Below are positions 1-5,340 of a DNA stretch of 5,528 nt, piece by piece. Position 1 is the first letter of the stretch; each line of letters begins with the position of its first letter. The stretch spans positions 1-5,528 of the forward strand of contig JACCXP010000330.1 in the NCBI GenBank assembly GCA_013696905.1. Direction: 5' to 3'. Position numbers and translations under genes: made by a program. This DNA comes from Thermoleophilaceae bacterium. GTDB lineage: Bacteria; Actinomycetota; Thermoleophilia; Solirubrobacterales; Thermoleophilaceae. The notes beneath the pieces were generated by a model. That model was not told where the DNA came from. It was given only the letters and a program-made list of their open reading frames with translations, and did no database searches.

Positions 1-55
1 GCGAGCCGTTGCCGGCGGTGCCGGCGGTGTTGCGCTTGCGACCGAAGAGCTTCAT
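1..55 (-). CDS. 5' end of probable cytochrome b subunit of the bc complex (partial)
   Basis: Only the first 18 codons are inside the window, reading MKLFGRKRNTAGTAGNGS. The ATG (55-53) overlaps the TGA of the Rieske gene (54-52) in an ATGA junction, which argues for translational coupling and against a chance start. The visible part is a short basic, cytoplasmic-looking N-terminus. Codons 10-15 contain an exact 9-bp tandem repeat (11-28 on the plus strand) that encodes Thr-Ala-Gly twice. Nothing in the peptide itself identifies the product. Cytochrome b is inferred because the gene after a Rieske subunit in bc-complex operons normally encodes it. A cytochrome c subunit or an unrelated protein cannot be excluded. 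Confidence 0.5.
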   Translation of the reverse strand, partial: MKLFGRKRNTAGTAGNGS

Positions 56-711
56 GTGGTGGGCCTCGGCGGGTAGATGTATTGCCACAGCCCATCGACG
101 TGGTTCGATGGGTCGCGCGTGGAGAAGCGCTCGAGCTTCGAGTTGAGCGAGAACCGGTCTCCGACCAGCACGCGCCCGCCCTGGACCACGGTCTCGAAGC
201 GGTCGAGCGGACGTACCGGCGGACCGCCCGCCACCTTGCCGTAGCGGTCGTAGATGCCGCCATGGCACGGGCAGATGAAGCGCTCCGAGGCCTGCACGTA
301 TCTGACCGGGCAGCCGAGGTGCGCGCAGCGCGTCGAGATCACGATGTATGGCTGATCGAGCCGATCGGTGTCCTGCTGCGAGCGCTTGCGGACGTAGATC
401 GTCGTCTTGCCGGCCTCGCCCGAGTCGGGTGCGATCGTGATCACGCGCGGGATGTAGGTCTGGTCGTTGAACTCGGCCTCGGCCCCGACGTCGCGCAGGC
501 GGCGCGGACTCGGGTCGCTGAACACGGGGCCGAGCGCGAAGCCGAGCGCCGGCAGGCCGAACGCCGCGGATGCGAGGCCGCCGACTGCGAGCGCCCCTCC
601 CTCGAACAGACGCCGGCGCGTGACCGTCTCGCCCTCGAAGCCACCCGGTACGCCGCGATCCACCGTGTAGGGGGAGCGCTTCTGCTTGTCGGTGTCCTTG
701 AGCGAGGCCAT
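52..711 (-). CDS. qcrA: Rieske [2Fe-2S] iron-sulfur subunit of cytochrome bc complex
   Basis: This 219-aa protein is the electron-transfer subunit that takes electrons from quinol at the cytochrome b site and passes them to cytochrome c. It is membrane-anchored with its cluster domain outside the cytoplasm. The cluster motifs are clear: CAHLGC (Cys129, His131, Cys134) and CPCHGG (Cys147, Cys149, His150). By family knowledge Cys129/His131/Cys147/His150 bind the cluster and Cys134-Cys149 form the stabilising disulfide. The closing GPPVRPLDRF segment (about 163-172) is also typical. Before one hydrophobic segment (about 38-63) lies TRRRLFEGG (31-39), a good twin-arginine signal-anchor, so Tat export of the folded protein is likely. 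About 35 residues follow the normal Rieske fold (185-219), ending in an aromatic/proline-rich tail. The start is the ATG at 711; no convincing Shine-Dalgarno precedes it. The downstream gene overlaps by 4 bp. Confidence 0.95.
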   Translation of the reverse strand: MASLKDTDKQKRSPYTVDRGVPGGFEGETVTRRRLFEGGALAVGGLASAAFGLPALGFALGPVFSDPSPRRLRDVGAEAEFNDQTYIPRVITIAPDSGEAGKTTIYVRKRSQQDTDRLDQPYIVISTRCAHLGCPVRYVQASERFICPCHGGIYDRYGKVAGGPPVRPLDRFETVVQGGRVLVGDRFSLNSKLERFSTRDPSNHVDGLWQYIYPPRPTT

Positions 712-818
712 TGATCTGAGTGCGGTGACCGGACGCGGAGATTACCCCGCCATGAAGGATACGGCTCCGCCACTCGCCGCTCTCATGCGGATCGAGGCAG
801 AGCGCGCCAATCTTTTGG
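712..818 (-). promoter_or_regulatory. Gap between the 125-aa gene and the Rieske gene; possible promoter
   Basis: This 107-bp stretch is the only non-coding break in the minus-strand run and is where a separate promoter for the bc-complex genes would sit. On the minus strand TAATCT (744-739) fits the actinobacterial -10 pattern TAnnnT. It lies 27 nt before the Rieske ATG, with no recognisable -35 at the right distance. It falls in the loop and 3' arm of a small hairpin (735-750, six pairs including one G-U, loop TAAT). A second weak stem, CCAA-N4-TTGG (807-818), directly follows the upstream stop codon. Neither stem is followed by a T-run, so neither looks like a factor-independent terminator. 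Read-through from the haem genes remains possible. Confidence 0.3.
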
Positions 819-1196
819 TTATGAGCGCGACAGCGCGGCGACGCCCGCGCTCCAGAGCGCCTCGACCGTCTCGCCGCGACCTTCGGCGTGCGCTTGCGCA
901 CACCTCGAGATCAGCTCGGCGAGCTCGGCGACCGCCTCGAGATCCCCGCTCCGAGCCAGTCGCGCCAGCCCGTCGGCGTAGAGGGCGTCGCCGGCCAACA
1001 GGCGAAGGTCGTCGTCGAGCCCCTGGAAGACGCGCGGCTCGCGATAGTGCAGCAAGTACGCCTCGTAGACGGCCTCGAGCACGCGCACGCGCTCGGCGCC
1101 GAGCGAAGCGCCGGCGAAGCGCCCGGCTCCGGGGTCCTCGACCGCATAGGCGCGCAGCTCCGGCTCCGTCGCCGCCAGCTCCCCGAGCACGCTCAC
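819..1196 (-). CDS. Hypothetical helical protein, 125 aa, weakly HepS-like
   Basis: Function is not known. The GTG start (1196-1194) overlaps the hemL TGA in a GTGA junction, so translation is probably coupled to hemL; no Shine-Dalgarno is visible. The protein is acidic and Ala/Leu-rich, predicted almost wholly helical, with no signal peptide, membrane segment or cysteine cluster (one Cys, residue 99). The stretch LRLLAGDALYADGLARLARS (64-83) and the helix up to about 105 resemble the region around the conserved LAGD of heptaprenyl diphosphate synthase component 1 (HepS type) and the matching helix of trans-prenyltransferases. The Asp-rich DDxxD catalytic motif is absent (only Asp-Asp-Asp at 61-63). 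The similarity was judged by eye. The coherent amino-acid composition and the overlap with hemL support a real gene. Its position between haem and bc-complex genes suggests a respiratory or quinone/haem-related role, but this is inference. Confidence 0.75.
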   Translation of the reverse strand: MSVLGELAATEPELRAYAVEDPGAGRFAGASLGAERVRVLEAVYEAYLLHYREPRVFQGLDDDLRLLAGDALYADGLARLARSGDLEAVAELAELISRCAQAHAEGRGETVEALWSAGVAALSRS

Positions 1197-2470
1197 AGGC
1201 TCGCGCCAAAGGCCGGCCGGGCTGCCGTCAGGGTCCGCTCGAGGTGCTCCTCGCCGTGCGCGAGCGAGGGGAACCAGGCCTCGAACTGCGACGGCGGCGG
1301 GTAGACGCCGTGCTCGAGCATCGCGCGGCAGAAGGCCCCGTAGGCGGCGGTGTCGCAGGCGCGCGCGGCGGCGTAGTCGGTGACCGGGCCTTGCGAGAAG
1401 AAGACTGTCAGCAGGCCCGGGAGCCAGGGCACCTGCACGGAAGCCCCGACCTCGCGGGCGACCGCGGCAAGGCCCTCAGCCAGCGCTCTGGTGGTCCGCG
1501 CGAGGCGCTCGTAGGCCTTGGAGTCGAGCAGCGCGAGCGTCGCCAGGCCGGCGGCCACGGCGAGTGGATTGCCGGACAGCGTGCCCGCCTGGTAGACCTG
1601 CCCGGCCGGGGCCACGAGCTCCATCAGGTCGCGGCGGCCGGCATAGGCTGCCGCCGGCAGCCCGCCGCCGATCACCTTGCCGAGGATCGTGAGGTCCGGG
1701 AGCACGCCCTCGCGCTCCTGAGCGCCTCCGCGCGCGACCCTGAATCCCGAGATCACCTCGTCGAAGACGAGCAGGGACCCGGACGCCTGGCTGCGCTCGC
1801 GCAGGAACGCGAGGAAGCCCTCGGCCGGCGGGACGAGGCCCATGTTGGCCGGATAGGGCTCGCACAGGATCGCCGCCGGCGGGCGCTCGGACAGCGCGCG
1901 ATCGACCCCATCGCGGTCGTTCCACGCGACGACCGTCGTGTCGGCGGCCTGGGCGCTCGTGACACCCGGGCTGGCCGGGATCCCATGCGTGGCGAGCCCG
2001 GAGCCGGCGTCGGCCAGCAGGCCGTCGACGTGCCCGTGGTAGGCCCCCGCGAACTTGACCACGGCATCGCGGCCCGTGGCGGCGCGCGCCAGGCGAACCG
2101 CGCTCATCGCCGCCTCGGTGCCGGACGAGGTCATCCGCAACATCTCGGCGCTCGGCATGCGCGCGCGCACCTGCTCGGCGAGCGCGACCTCGCCCTCGGT
2201 GGGCGCGCCGTAGCTCGTGCCTCTCGCGGCTGCGGCCGTGACCGCCGCGACGACCTCGGGGTGGGCGTGCCCCGCGATCAACGGGCCCCACGAGCAGACG
2301 TAGTCGACGTAGGAGCGCCCGTCCACGTCCGTGAGCTCGGCGCCCAGACCCCGCTCGACGAAGATCGGGTCGCGCCCGATCGAGCCCATCGCACGCACCG
2401 GGGAGTTGACTCCACCGGGCATGACCGCGGTGGCCCTGCGGTAGAGCTCTTCCGACCTCGTGCCTGCTAC
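1193..2470 (-). CDS. hemL: Glutamate-1-semialdehyde 2,1-aminomutase (start codon uncertain)
   Basis: HemL is a cytoplasmic PLP enzyme that converts glutamate-1-semialdehyde to 5-aminolevulinate, the committed precursor of all tetrapyrroles in the C5 pathway. Family hallmarks run the full length: PGGVNSPVRA (18-27), SWGPLIAGHAHP (60-71), MTSSGTEAAMSAVRLARA (113-130) for the PLP phosphate, FDEVISGFR (236-244) with the PLP-ring Asp237, the Schiff-base lysine in LGKVIGGGLP (Lys265), and VYQAGTLSGNP (292-302). Numbering from position 2470 gives 425 aa and puts the lysine at 265, as in E. coli HemL (426 aa). However, the codon at 2470 is GTA. No ATG, GTG or TTG lies in frame between it and ATG 2422, which would remove the conserved N-terminal helix and leave 409 aa. 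The frame stays open upstream to 2752, but that part is antisense-free overlap inside the preceding gene and does not resemble HemL. The gene overlaps both neighbours by 4 bp if it starts at 2470. Confidence 0.93.
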   Translation of the reverse strand, partial: VAGTRSEELYRRATAVMPGGVNSPVRAMGSIGRDPIFVERGLGAELTDVDGRSYVDYVCSWGPLIAGHAHPEVVAAVTAAAARGTSYGAPTEGEVALAEQVRARMPSAEMLRMTSSGTEAAMSAVRLARAATGRDAVVKFAGAYHGHVDGLLADAGSGLATHGIPASPGVTSAQAADTTVVAWNDRDGVDRALSERPPAAILCEPYPANMGLVPPAEGFLAFLRERSQASGSLLVFDEVISGFRVARGGAQEREGVLPDLTILGKVIGGGLPAAAYAGRRDLMELVAPAGQVYQAGTLSGNPLAVAAGLATLALLDSKAYERLARTTRALAEGLAAVAREVGASVQVPWLPGLLTVFFSQGPVTDYAAARACDTAAYGAFCRAMLEHGVYPPPSQFEAWFPSLAHGEEHLERTLTAARPAFGASL

Positions 2471-3543
2471 GAGTGCTCCGCCTCCCAGCGGCGGAAGGCG
2501 TCGGTGAAGTACAGGAGCCGGATCTTCTTGAACTCGGTCGACGAGTAGAGCGTCGAGCGCTCCTCGATCCCGGTCTCGGCCGCGATCGCGTCGAGCACGG
2601 CGTCGCACTCCTCCTTCGAGCGCCCATGGGCCATCGTGAACACCGAGTAGGGCCAATCCTCGTAGGTCGGGCGCTGGTAGCAGTGCGAGACGCCCCGGAA
2701 GGCGGCCATCCGGGGGCCGATCTCCATGATCTGCTCCTCGGGGACCTTCCACACGCCCATCCCGTTGGCGGAGAAGCCGGCGCGACGGTGGAAGAGGATG
2801 GCGGCGACCCGGCGCAGCGCGCGGCGCTCCCGCATCGACTCGAGGTGCTCGAGCAGCTGCGGCACGGTGATGCCGATCGCCGCGGCGGCGGGAGCGTAGG
2901 GCTCGAGCGCGACCGGCATGTCGCCCTGGAGGTTGCGGATCACGGCGAGGTCGAGCTCCGACAGCTCGATCGGGTCGGGGTCGGCCGGCGGCACGGCCTC
3001 GACCGCGCGCGCGAGCGCCCCGGTGTCACCCTCCATCTCGAGGTCCATCCGGATCTTGAAGAGGACGACCGTCGGGAGCTGGCGCACGGACTCGGCGCCC
3101 GCCTCTCGCGCCAGCAGCTCGAGCGTCCCGTCGAGGCCGAGCGTCGATCCCGGCTCGACGGCGATCGTGAACCACATGTTGAAGTCGTGATTGCGCAGGT
3201 AGTTGTGCGACACGCCGGGGTGAGCATTGATCGCGCGCGCGGCGCGGTGAGGGTTGTCGGCGTCGACCTTCGCCGCCACGAGCATCGACTGATAGCCGAG
3301 CACACGGGTGTCGAAGATCGGCGTGATCTGGCGGATGATCCGTTCCTCGAGCAGGCGCGCGGTGCGCCTCAGAACCTCCCGCTCGTCGACGCCGGCGAGC
3401 TCGGCGACGCGCGCGTAGGGCCGTGGCTCGAGCGGAAAGCTGCCCTGGAGCAGGTTGAGCAGCCTCTTGTCGAGCTCGTCGAGCGGGATCGCCGCGCCGT
3501 CCTTGCGCGAGCGGGTCTTCGGGGTCGCGGTCACTTGAGCCAT
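2467..3543 (-). CDS. ahbAB: Fused AhbA-AhbB type siroheme decarboxylase (Lrp/AsnC fold)
   Basis: This 358-aa protein consists of two Lrp/AsnC-like halves in tandem. The N-half (about 20-170) has an HTH-like start with FPLEPRPYARVAELAG (36-51), then TPIFDTRVLGY (74-84), GVSHNYLRNHDFNMWFTI (110-127) and LPTVVLFKIRMD (156-167), the AhbA/NirD pattern. The C-half (about 190-350) has LQGDMPVALEPYA (205-217), FHRRAGFSANGMGVW (251-265), VSHCYQRP (285-292), DWPYSVFTMAHG (296-307) and STEFKKIRLLYF (335-346), the AhbB/NirL pattern. In characterised homologues AhbA and AhbB form a heterodimer that decarboxylates siroheme to 12,18-didecarboxysiroheme, and fused NirDL proteins are known from heme d1 synthesis. 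Such proteins are often labelled AsnC/Lrp transcriptional regulators, and a haem-sensing regulatory role is the main alternative. The ATG at 3543 has AAGGA 9 nt upstream and overlaps hemB by 13 bp. A GTG at 3534 would give a 4-bp GTGA overlap. The neighbours hemB and hemL support a tetrapyrrole role. Confidence 0.85.
   Translation of the reverse strand: MAQVTATPKTRSRKDGAAIPLDELDKRLLNLLQGSFPLEPRPYARVAELAGVDEREVLRRTARLLEERIIRQITPIFDTRVLGYQSMLVAAKVDADNPHRAARAINAHPGVSHNYLRNHDFNMWFTIAVEPGSTLGLDGTLELLAREAGAESVRQLPTVVLFKIRMDLEMEGDTGALARAVEAVPPADPDPIELSELDLAVIRNLQGDMPVALEPYAPAAAAIGITVPQLLEHLESMRERRALRRVAAILFHRRAGFSANGMGVWKVPEEQIMEIGPRMAAFRGVSHCYQRPTYEDWPYSVFTMAHGRSKEECDAVLDAIAAETGIEERSTLYSSTEFKKIRLLYFTDAFRRWEAEHS
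2476..2486 (-). promoter_or_regulatory. Ribosome binding site supporting a hemL start near 2470
   Basis: Read on the minus strand this is GGGAGGCGGAG. It carries two Shine-Dalgarno-like cores: GGAGG (2485-2481) 10 nt, and GGAG (2479-2476) 5 nt, before the codon at 2470. Both spacings suit initiation at the GTA that overlaps the upstream TAG stop, although GTA is not a normal start codon. The later in-frame ATG at 2422 has no comparable site. The element lies inside the last codons of the upstream gene, so it is also constrained by that coding sequence. Confidence 0.45.
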
Positions 3544-4505
3544 TCGGCGGCGTCCTTGGCGTGGTAGGTGATGACGATGTCGGCGCCGGCCCGACGGATG
3601 CCCGTGAGGGCCTCGAGCACGGCGGCGCGCTCATCGATGTATCCGGCCGCGGCCGCTGCCTTGATCATCGCGTACTCGCCGCTCACGTTGTACGCGGCGA
3701 CCGGCATGCGCGTCTCATCCTTGACGCGCCTGATCACATCGAGGTAGGCGAGCGCCGGCTTGACCATGACGATGTCGGCGCCCTCCTCCACGTCGAGGCG
3801 GACCTCGCGCAGGGCCTCGTCGGCGTTGGCCGGATCCATCTGGTAGCTGCGGCGGTCGCCGAACGCCGGCGCGGAGCCCGCCGCCTCGCGAAACGGCCCG
3901 TAGAAGGCGGAGGAGAACTTGGCGGAGTAGGCCAAGATCGGCGTCTCCGAATGGCCCTCGGCATCGAGCTGGGAACGCAGCGCGCCGACGCGGCCGTCCA
4001 TCATGTCGCTCGGGGCGACGGCGTCCGAGCCGGCGCGCGCGTGCGAGATAGCGGTCTTCGCCAGCAGCTCGAGCGTGATGTCGTTGTCCACCGCCCCGTC
4101 GGGCCGAACGACGCCGCAGTGCCCATGCGACGTGTACCCGCACAGACACACGTCGGTCATCACGAGCAGCTCCGGGTGGGCCTCCTTGATCGCACGCACC
4201 GCGAGCTGGACGACGCCCTCGTCGTCGTAGGCGCCCGAGCCCTGCGCGTCCTTCTCGGTCGGGATGCCGAAGAGCAGCACGGCCGGGACGCCGAGCGCGT
4301 GCGCGACGCCTGCCTCCTCGACGGCGTGGGAGATCGACAGCCGCTCGACGCCCGGCATCGCCTCGATCGGCGTCCGCGAGTCGGTGCCGAGCTCGACGAA
4401 CAGCGGCAACGCCAGGTCCGAAGCCGAGAGATTCGTCTCCCGGACCATCTCGCGCAGCGTGCCGGTCCTTCGCATCCGCCGCATCCGTGTCGCGGGAAAC
4501 GCCAT
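3531..4505 (-). CDS. hemB: Porphobilinogen synthase (delta-aminolevulinic acid dehydratase)
   Basis: HemB condenses two 5-aminolevulinate molecules into porphobilinogen in the cytoplasm. The 324 residues match the usual bacterial length. The metal-site segment TDVCLCGYTSHGHCG (117-131) keeps all three cysteines (Cys120, Cys122, Cys130), which marks the zinc-cysteine type and not the aspartate-rich magnesium type. The two active-site lysines lie in LAYSAKF (Lys196) and MVKPALAYLD (Lys249). VAPSDMMDGRVGA (163-175), FYGPFREAAGSAP (201-213) and YNVSGEYAM (272-280) are further signatures. The start at 4505 gives MAFPATRMRRMRRTG, the normal family N-terminus. The frame continues upstream to 4742, but that stretch is antisense to the divergent gene and unlike HemB. 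GGAGG abuts the ATG with no spacing, too close for normal use, and a -10-like TACACT lies 8 nt before the ATG, so a leaderless mRNA is plausible. It is the first gene of the haem run; its 3' end overlaps the next gene by 13 bp. Confidence 0.97.
   Translation of the reverse strand: MAFPATRMRRMRRTGTLREMVRETNLSASDLALPLFVELGTDSRTPIEAMPGVERLSISHAVEEAGVAHALGVPAVLLFGIPTEKDAQGSGAYDDEGVVQLAVRAIKEAHPELLVMTDVCLCGYTSHGHCGVVRPDGAVDNDITLELLAKTAISHARAGSDAVAPSDMMDGRVGALRSQLDAEGHSETPILAYSAKFSSAFYGPFREAAGSAPAFGDRRSYQMDPANADEALREVRLDVEEGADIVMVKPALAYLDVIRRVKDETRMPVAAYNVSGEYAMIKAAAAAGYIDERAAVLEALTGIRRAGADIVITYHAKDAAEWLK
3553..3557 (-). promoter_or_regulatory. Ribosome binding site deciding the AhbAB start
   Basis: AAGGA on the minus strand lies 9 nt upstream of the ATG at 3543, inside the 3' end of hemB. 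It favours that ATG over the in-frame GTG at 3534, which would give the tighter 4-bp overlap seen at other junctions here but has no comparable site. Confidence 0.5.
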
Positions 4506-4563
4506 CCTCCTGCAGTGTAGGCGTCGGCCGCGGGCCGGCAGCGGCTTGCGAGAATGGCGGCGC
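4506..4563. promoter_or_regulatory. Divergent promoter region between hemB and the YmdB-family gene
   Basis: This 58-bp spacer must contain the promoters of both genes. Leftward, TACACT (4519-4514, minus strand) fits TAnnnT and ends 8 nt before the hemB ATG. Rightward, TTGCGAGAAT (4546-4555) looks like an extended -10 (TG-n-GAGAAT) and also ends 8 nt before its ATG. An 8-nt distance from the -10 places the transcription start at or next to the ATG, as in leaderless mRNAs, which are common in actinobacteria. No clear -35 is seen for either. Between the two boxes lies a dyad, CGGCC-GCG-GGCCG (4525-4537), a possible operator but easily due to chance at this GC content. Confidence 0.5.
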
Positions 4564-5340
4564 ATGAGGATCCTCTTCGTCGGCGACGTCGTCGGGAGCA
4601 GCGGGCGCCGCGCGCTCGCGGCGCTGCTGCCTGGGCTCAGAGAGCGCCTGAAGCCGGACTTCGTCGTCGTCAACGGCGAGAACGCGGCCGGCGGGCTCGG
4701 GATCACCGAGAAGATCGCGCGCGGCTGGCTCGAGGAGGGCATCGATGCGATAACGCTTGGAAACCACGCCTACAAGCAGCGCGATGTCTATCCCTATCTC
4801 GATCGCGAGCAGCGCATCGTGCGGCCCGGCAACTACCCGCGGGGAAACCCCGGCCGCGGCCACACGGTGGTCGAGAAGAACGGCCTGTCGCTCGCCGTCG
4901 TCAACCTGTCGGGCACGGTCTTCCTCGACGCCGCCCGCTCCCCGTTCGTCGAGGTCGACGCGACCCTGGCCGACCTCCGCGGGCGGGCCGAGCACGTGCT
5001 GGTCGACTTCCACGCCGAGGCGACGAGCGAGGCGGTGGCGATGGGCTGGCACCTCGACGGGCGCGTGACGGCATGCGTCGGCACGCACACGCACGTTCCG
5101 ACGGCCGACGCGCGCGTGCTGCCGGGCGGCACCGCCTACGTGACCGACGTCGGCATGACCGGTCCCCGCGGAGGCGTGATCGGCGTCAAGCGCGAACAGG
5201 CGCTCGAGCGCTTTCTGACGCAGATGCCCGTGAAGTTCGAGCCCTCGGACGACGACCCGTGGTTGAACGCCGTGCTGATCGAAGCCTCAGGCGACGGGAG
5301 CGCGAGCGCGATCGAGCAGCTGCTCCTGCCCGCGAGCTGA
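4564..5340 (+). CDS. YmdB-family metallophosphoesterase
   Basis: This 258-aa protein belongs to the YmdB/TIGR00282 group of binuclear metallophosphoesterases. Characterised members hydrolyse 2',3'-cyclic nucleotides, and in Bacillus YmdB affects biofilm and motility gene expression. The metal ligands fall at the expected positions: Asp8 in FVGDVVGSSGR, Glu39/Asn40 in NGENAAGG, Asn67/His68 in LGNHAY, His150 in DFHAEATSE, and His175/His177 in GTHTHVPTADAR. YVTDVGMTGP (192-201) and the final GVIGVKREQALERFL (204-218) are also typical. The segment after GNH reads AYKQRD, where many relatives have a Trp/Phe and an Asp, a small departure near the active site. There is no signal peptide, so it is cytoplasmic. 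The ATG at 4564 begins the conserved MRILFVGD; the frame is open upstream but that part is antisense to hemB. No Shine-Dalgarno is seen. It is not beside an RNase Y gene here, unlike the usual firmicute order. Its 3' end overlaps the convergent membrane-protein gene by 54 bp. Confidence 0.93.
   Translation: MRILFVGDVVGSSGRRALAALLPGLRERLKPDFVVVNGENAAGGLGITEKIARGWLEEGIDAITLGNHAYKQRDVYPYLDREQRIVRPGNYPRGNPGRGHTVVEKNGLSLAVVNLSGTVFLDAARSPFVEVDATLADLRGRAEHVLVDFHAEATSEAVAMGWHLDGRVTACVGTHTHVPTADARVLPGGTAYVTDVGMTGPRGGVIGVKREQALERFLTQMPVKFEPSDDDPWLNAVLIEASGDGSASAIEQLLLPAS

Noticed and set aside
11..28. 9-bp tandem duplication GCCGGCGGT
   Set aside because: Only two copies, in frame, giving Thr-Ala-Gly twice near a protein N-terminus. 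It is noted in that gene and is not a repeat array.
807..818. Small stem CCAA-N4-TTGG directly after the stop of the 125-aa gene, as a terminator
   Set aside because: There are only four weak pairs with no T-run afterwards, which is not enough to call an intrinsic terminator.
686..2548. Long plus-strand open frame (about 620 codons) opposite hemL and the 125-aa gene
   Set aside because: Its product is Arg/Pro/His-rich low-complexity with no family motif, and it lies wholly antisense to the clear hemL frame. Such shadows are expected at this GC content.
2471..2752. Upstream extension of the hemL frame, to a start at 2752
   Set aside because: The residues are Arg/Asp/Leu-rich, unlike any HemL N-terminus, and lie inside the AhbAB coding region in another frame. 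The family N-terminus begins near 2470.
2467..3543. Annotation as an ordinary AsnC/Lrp transcriptional regulator
   Set aside because: It has two tandem Lrp-like halves carrying AhbA- and AhbB-type signatures, where a plain regulator has one half; regulation remains possible but is not the first call.
2473..4520. Two long plus-strand open frames opposite the AhbAB gene and hemB (2473-3567 and 3561-4520)
   Set aside because: They have shadow-type composition (Arg/Asp/His/Val repeats) and no motif, and they are antisense to confidently identified enzymes.
4506..4742. Upstream extension of the hemB frame
   Set aside because: It is antisense to the phosphoesterase gene and would add about 79 residues not found in HemB; the conserved N-terminus starts at 4505.
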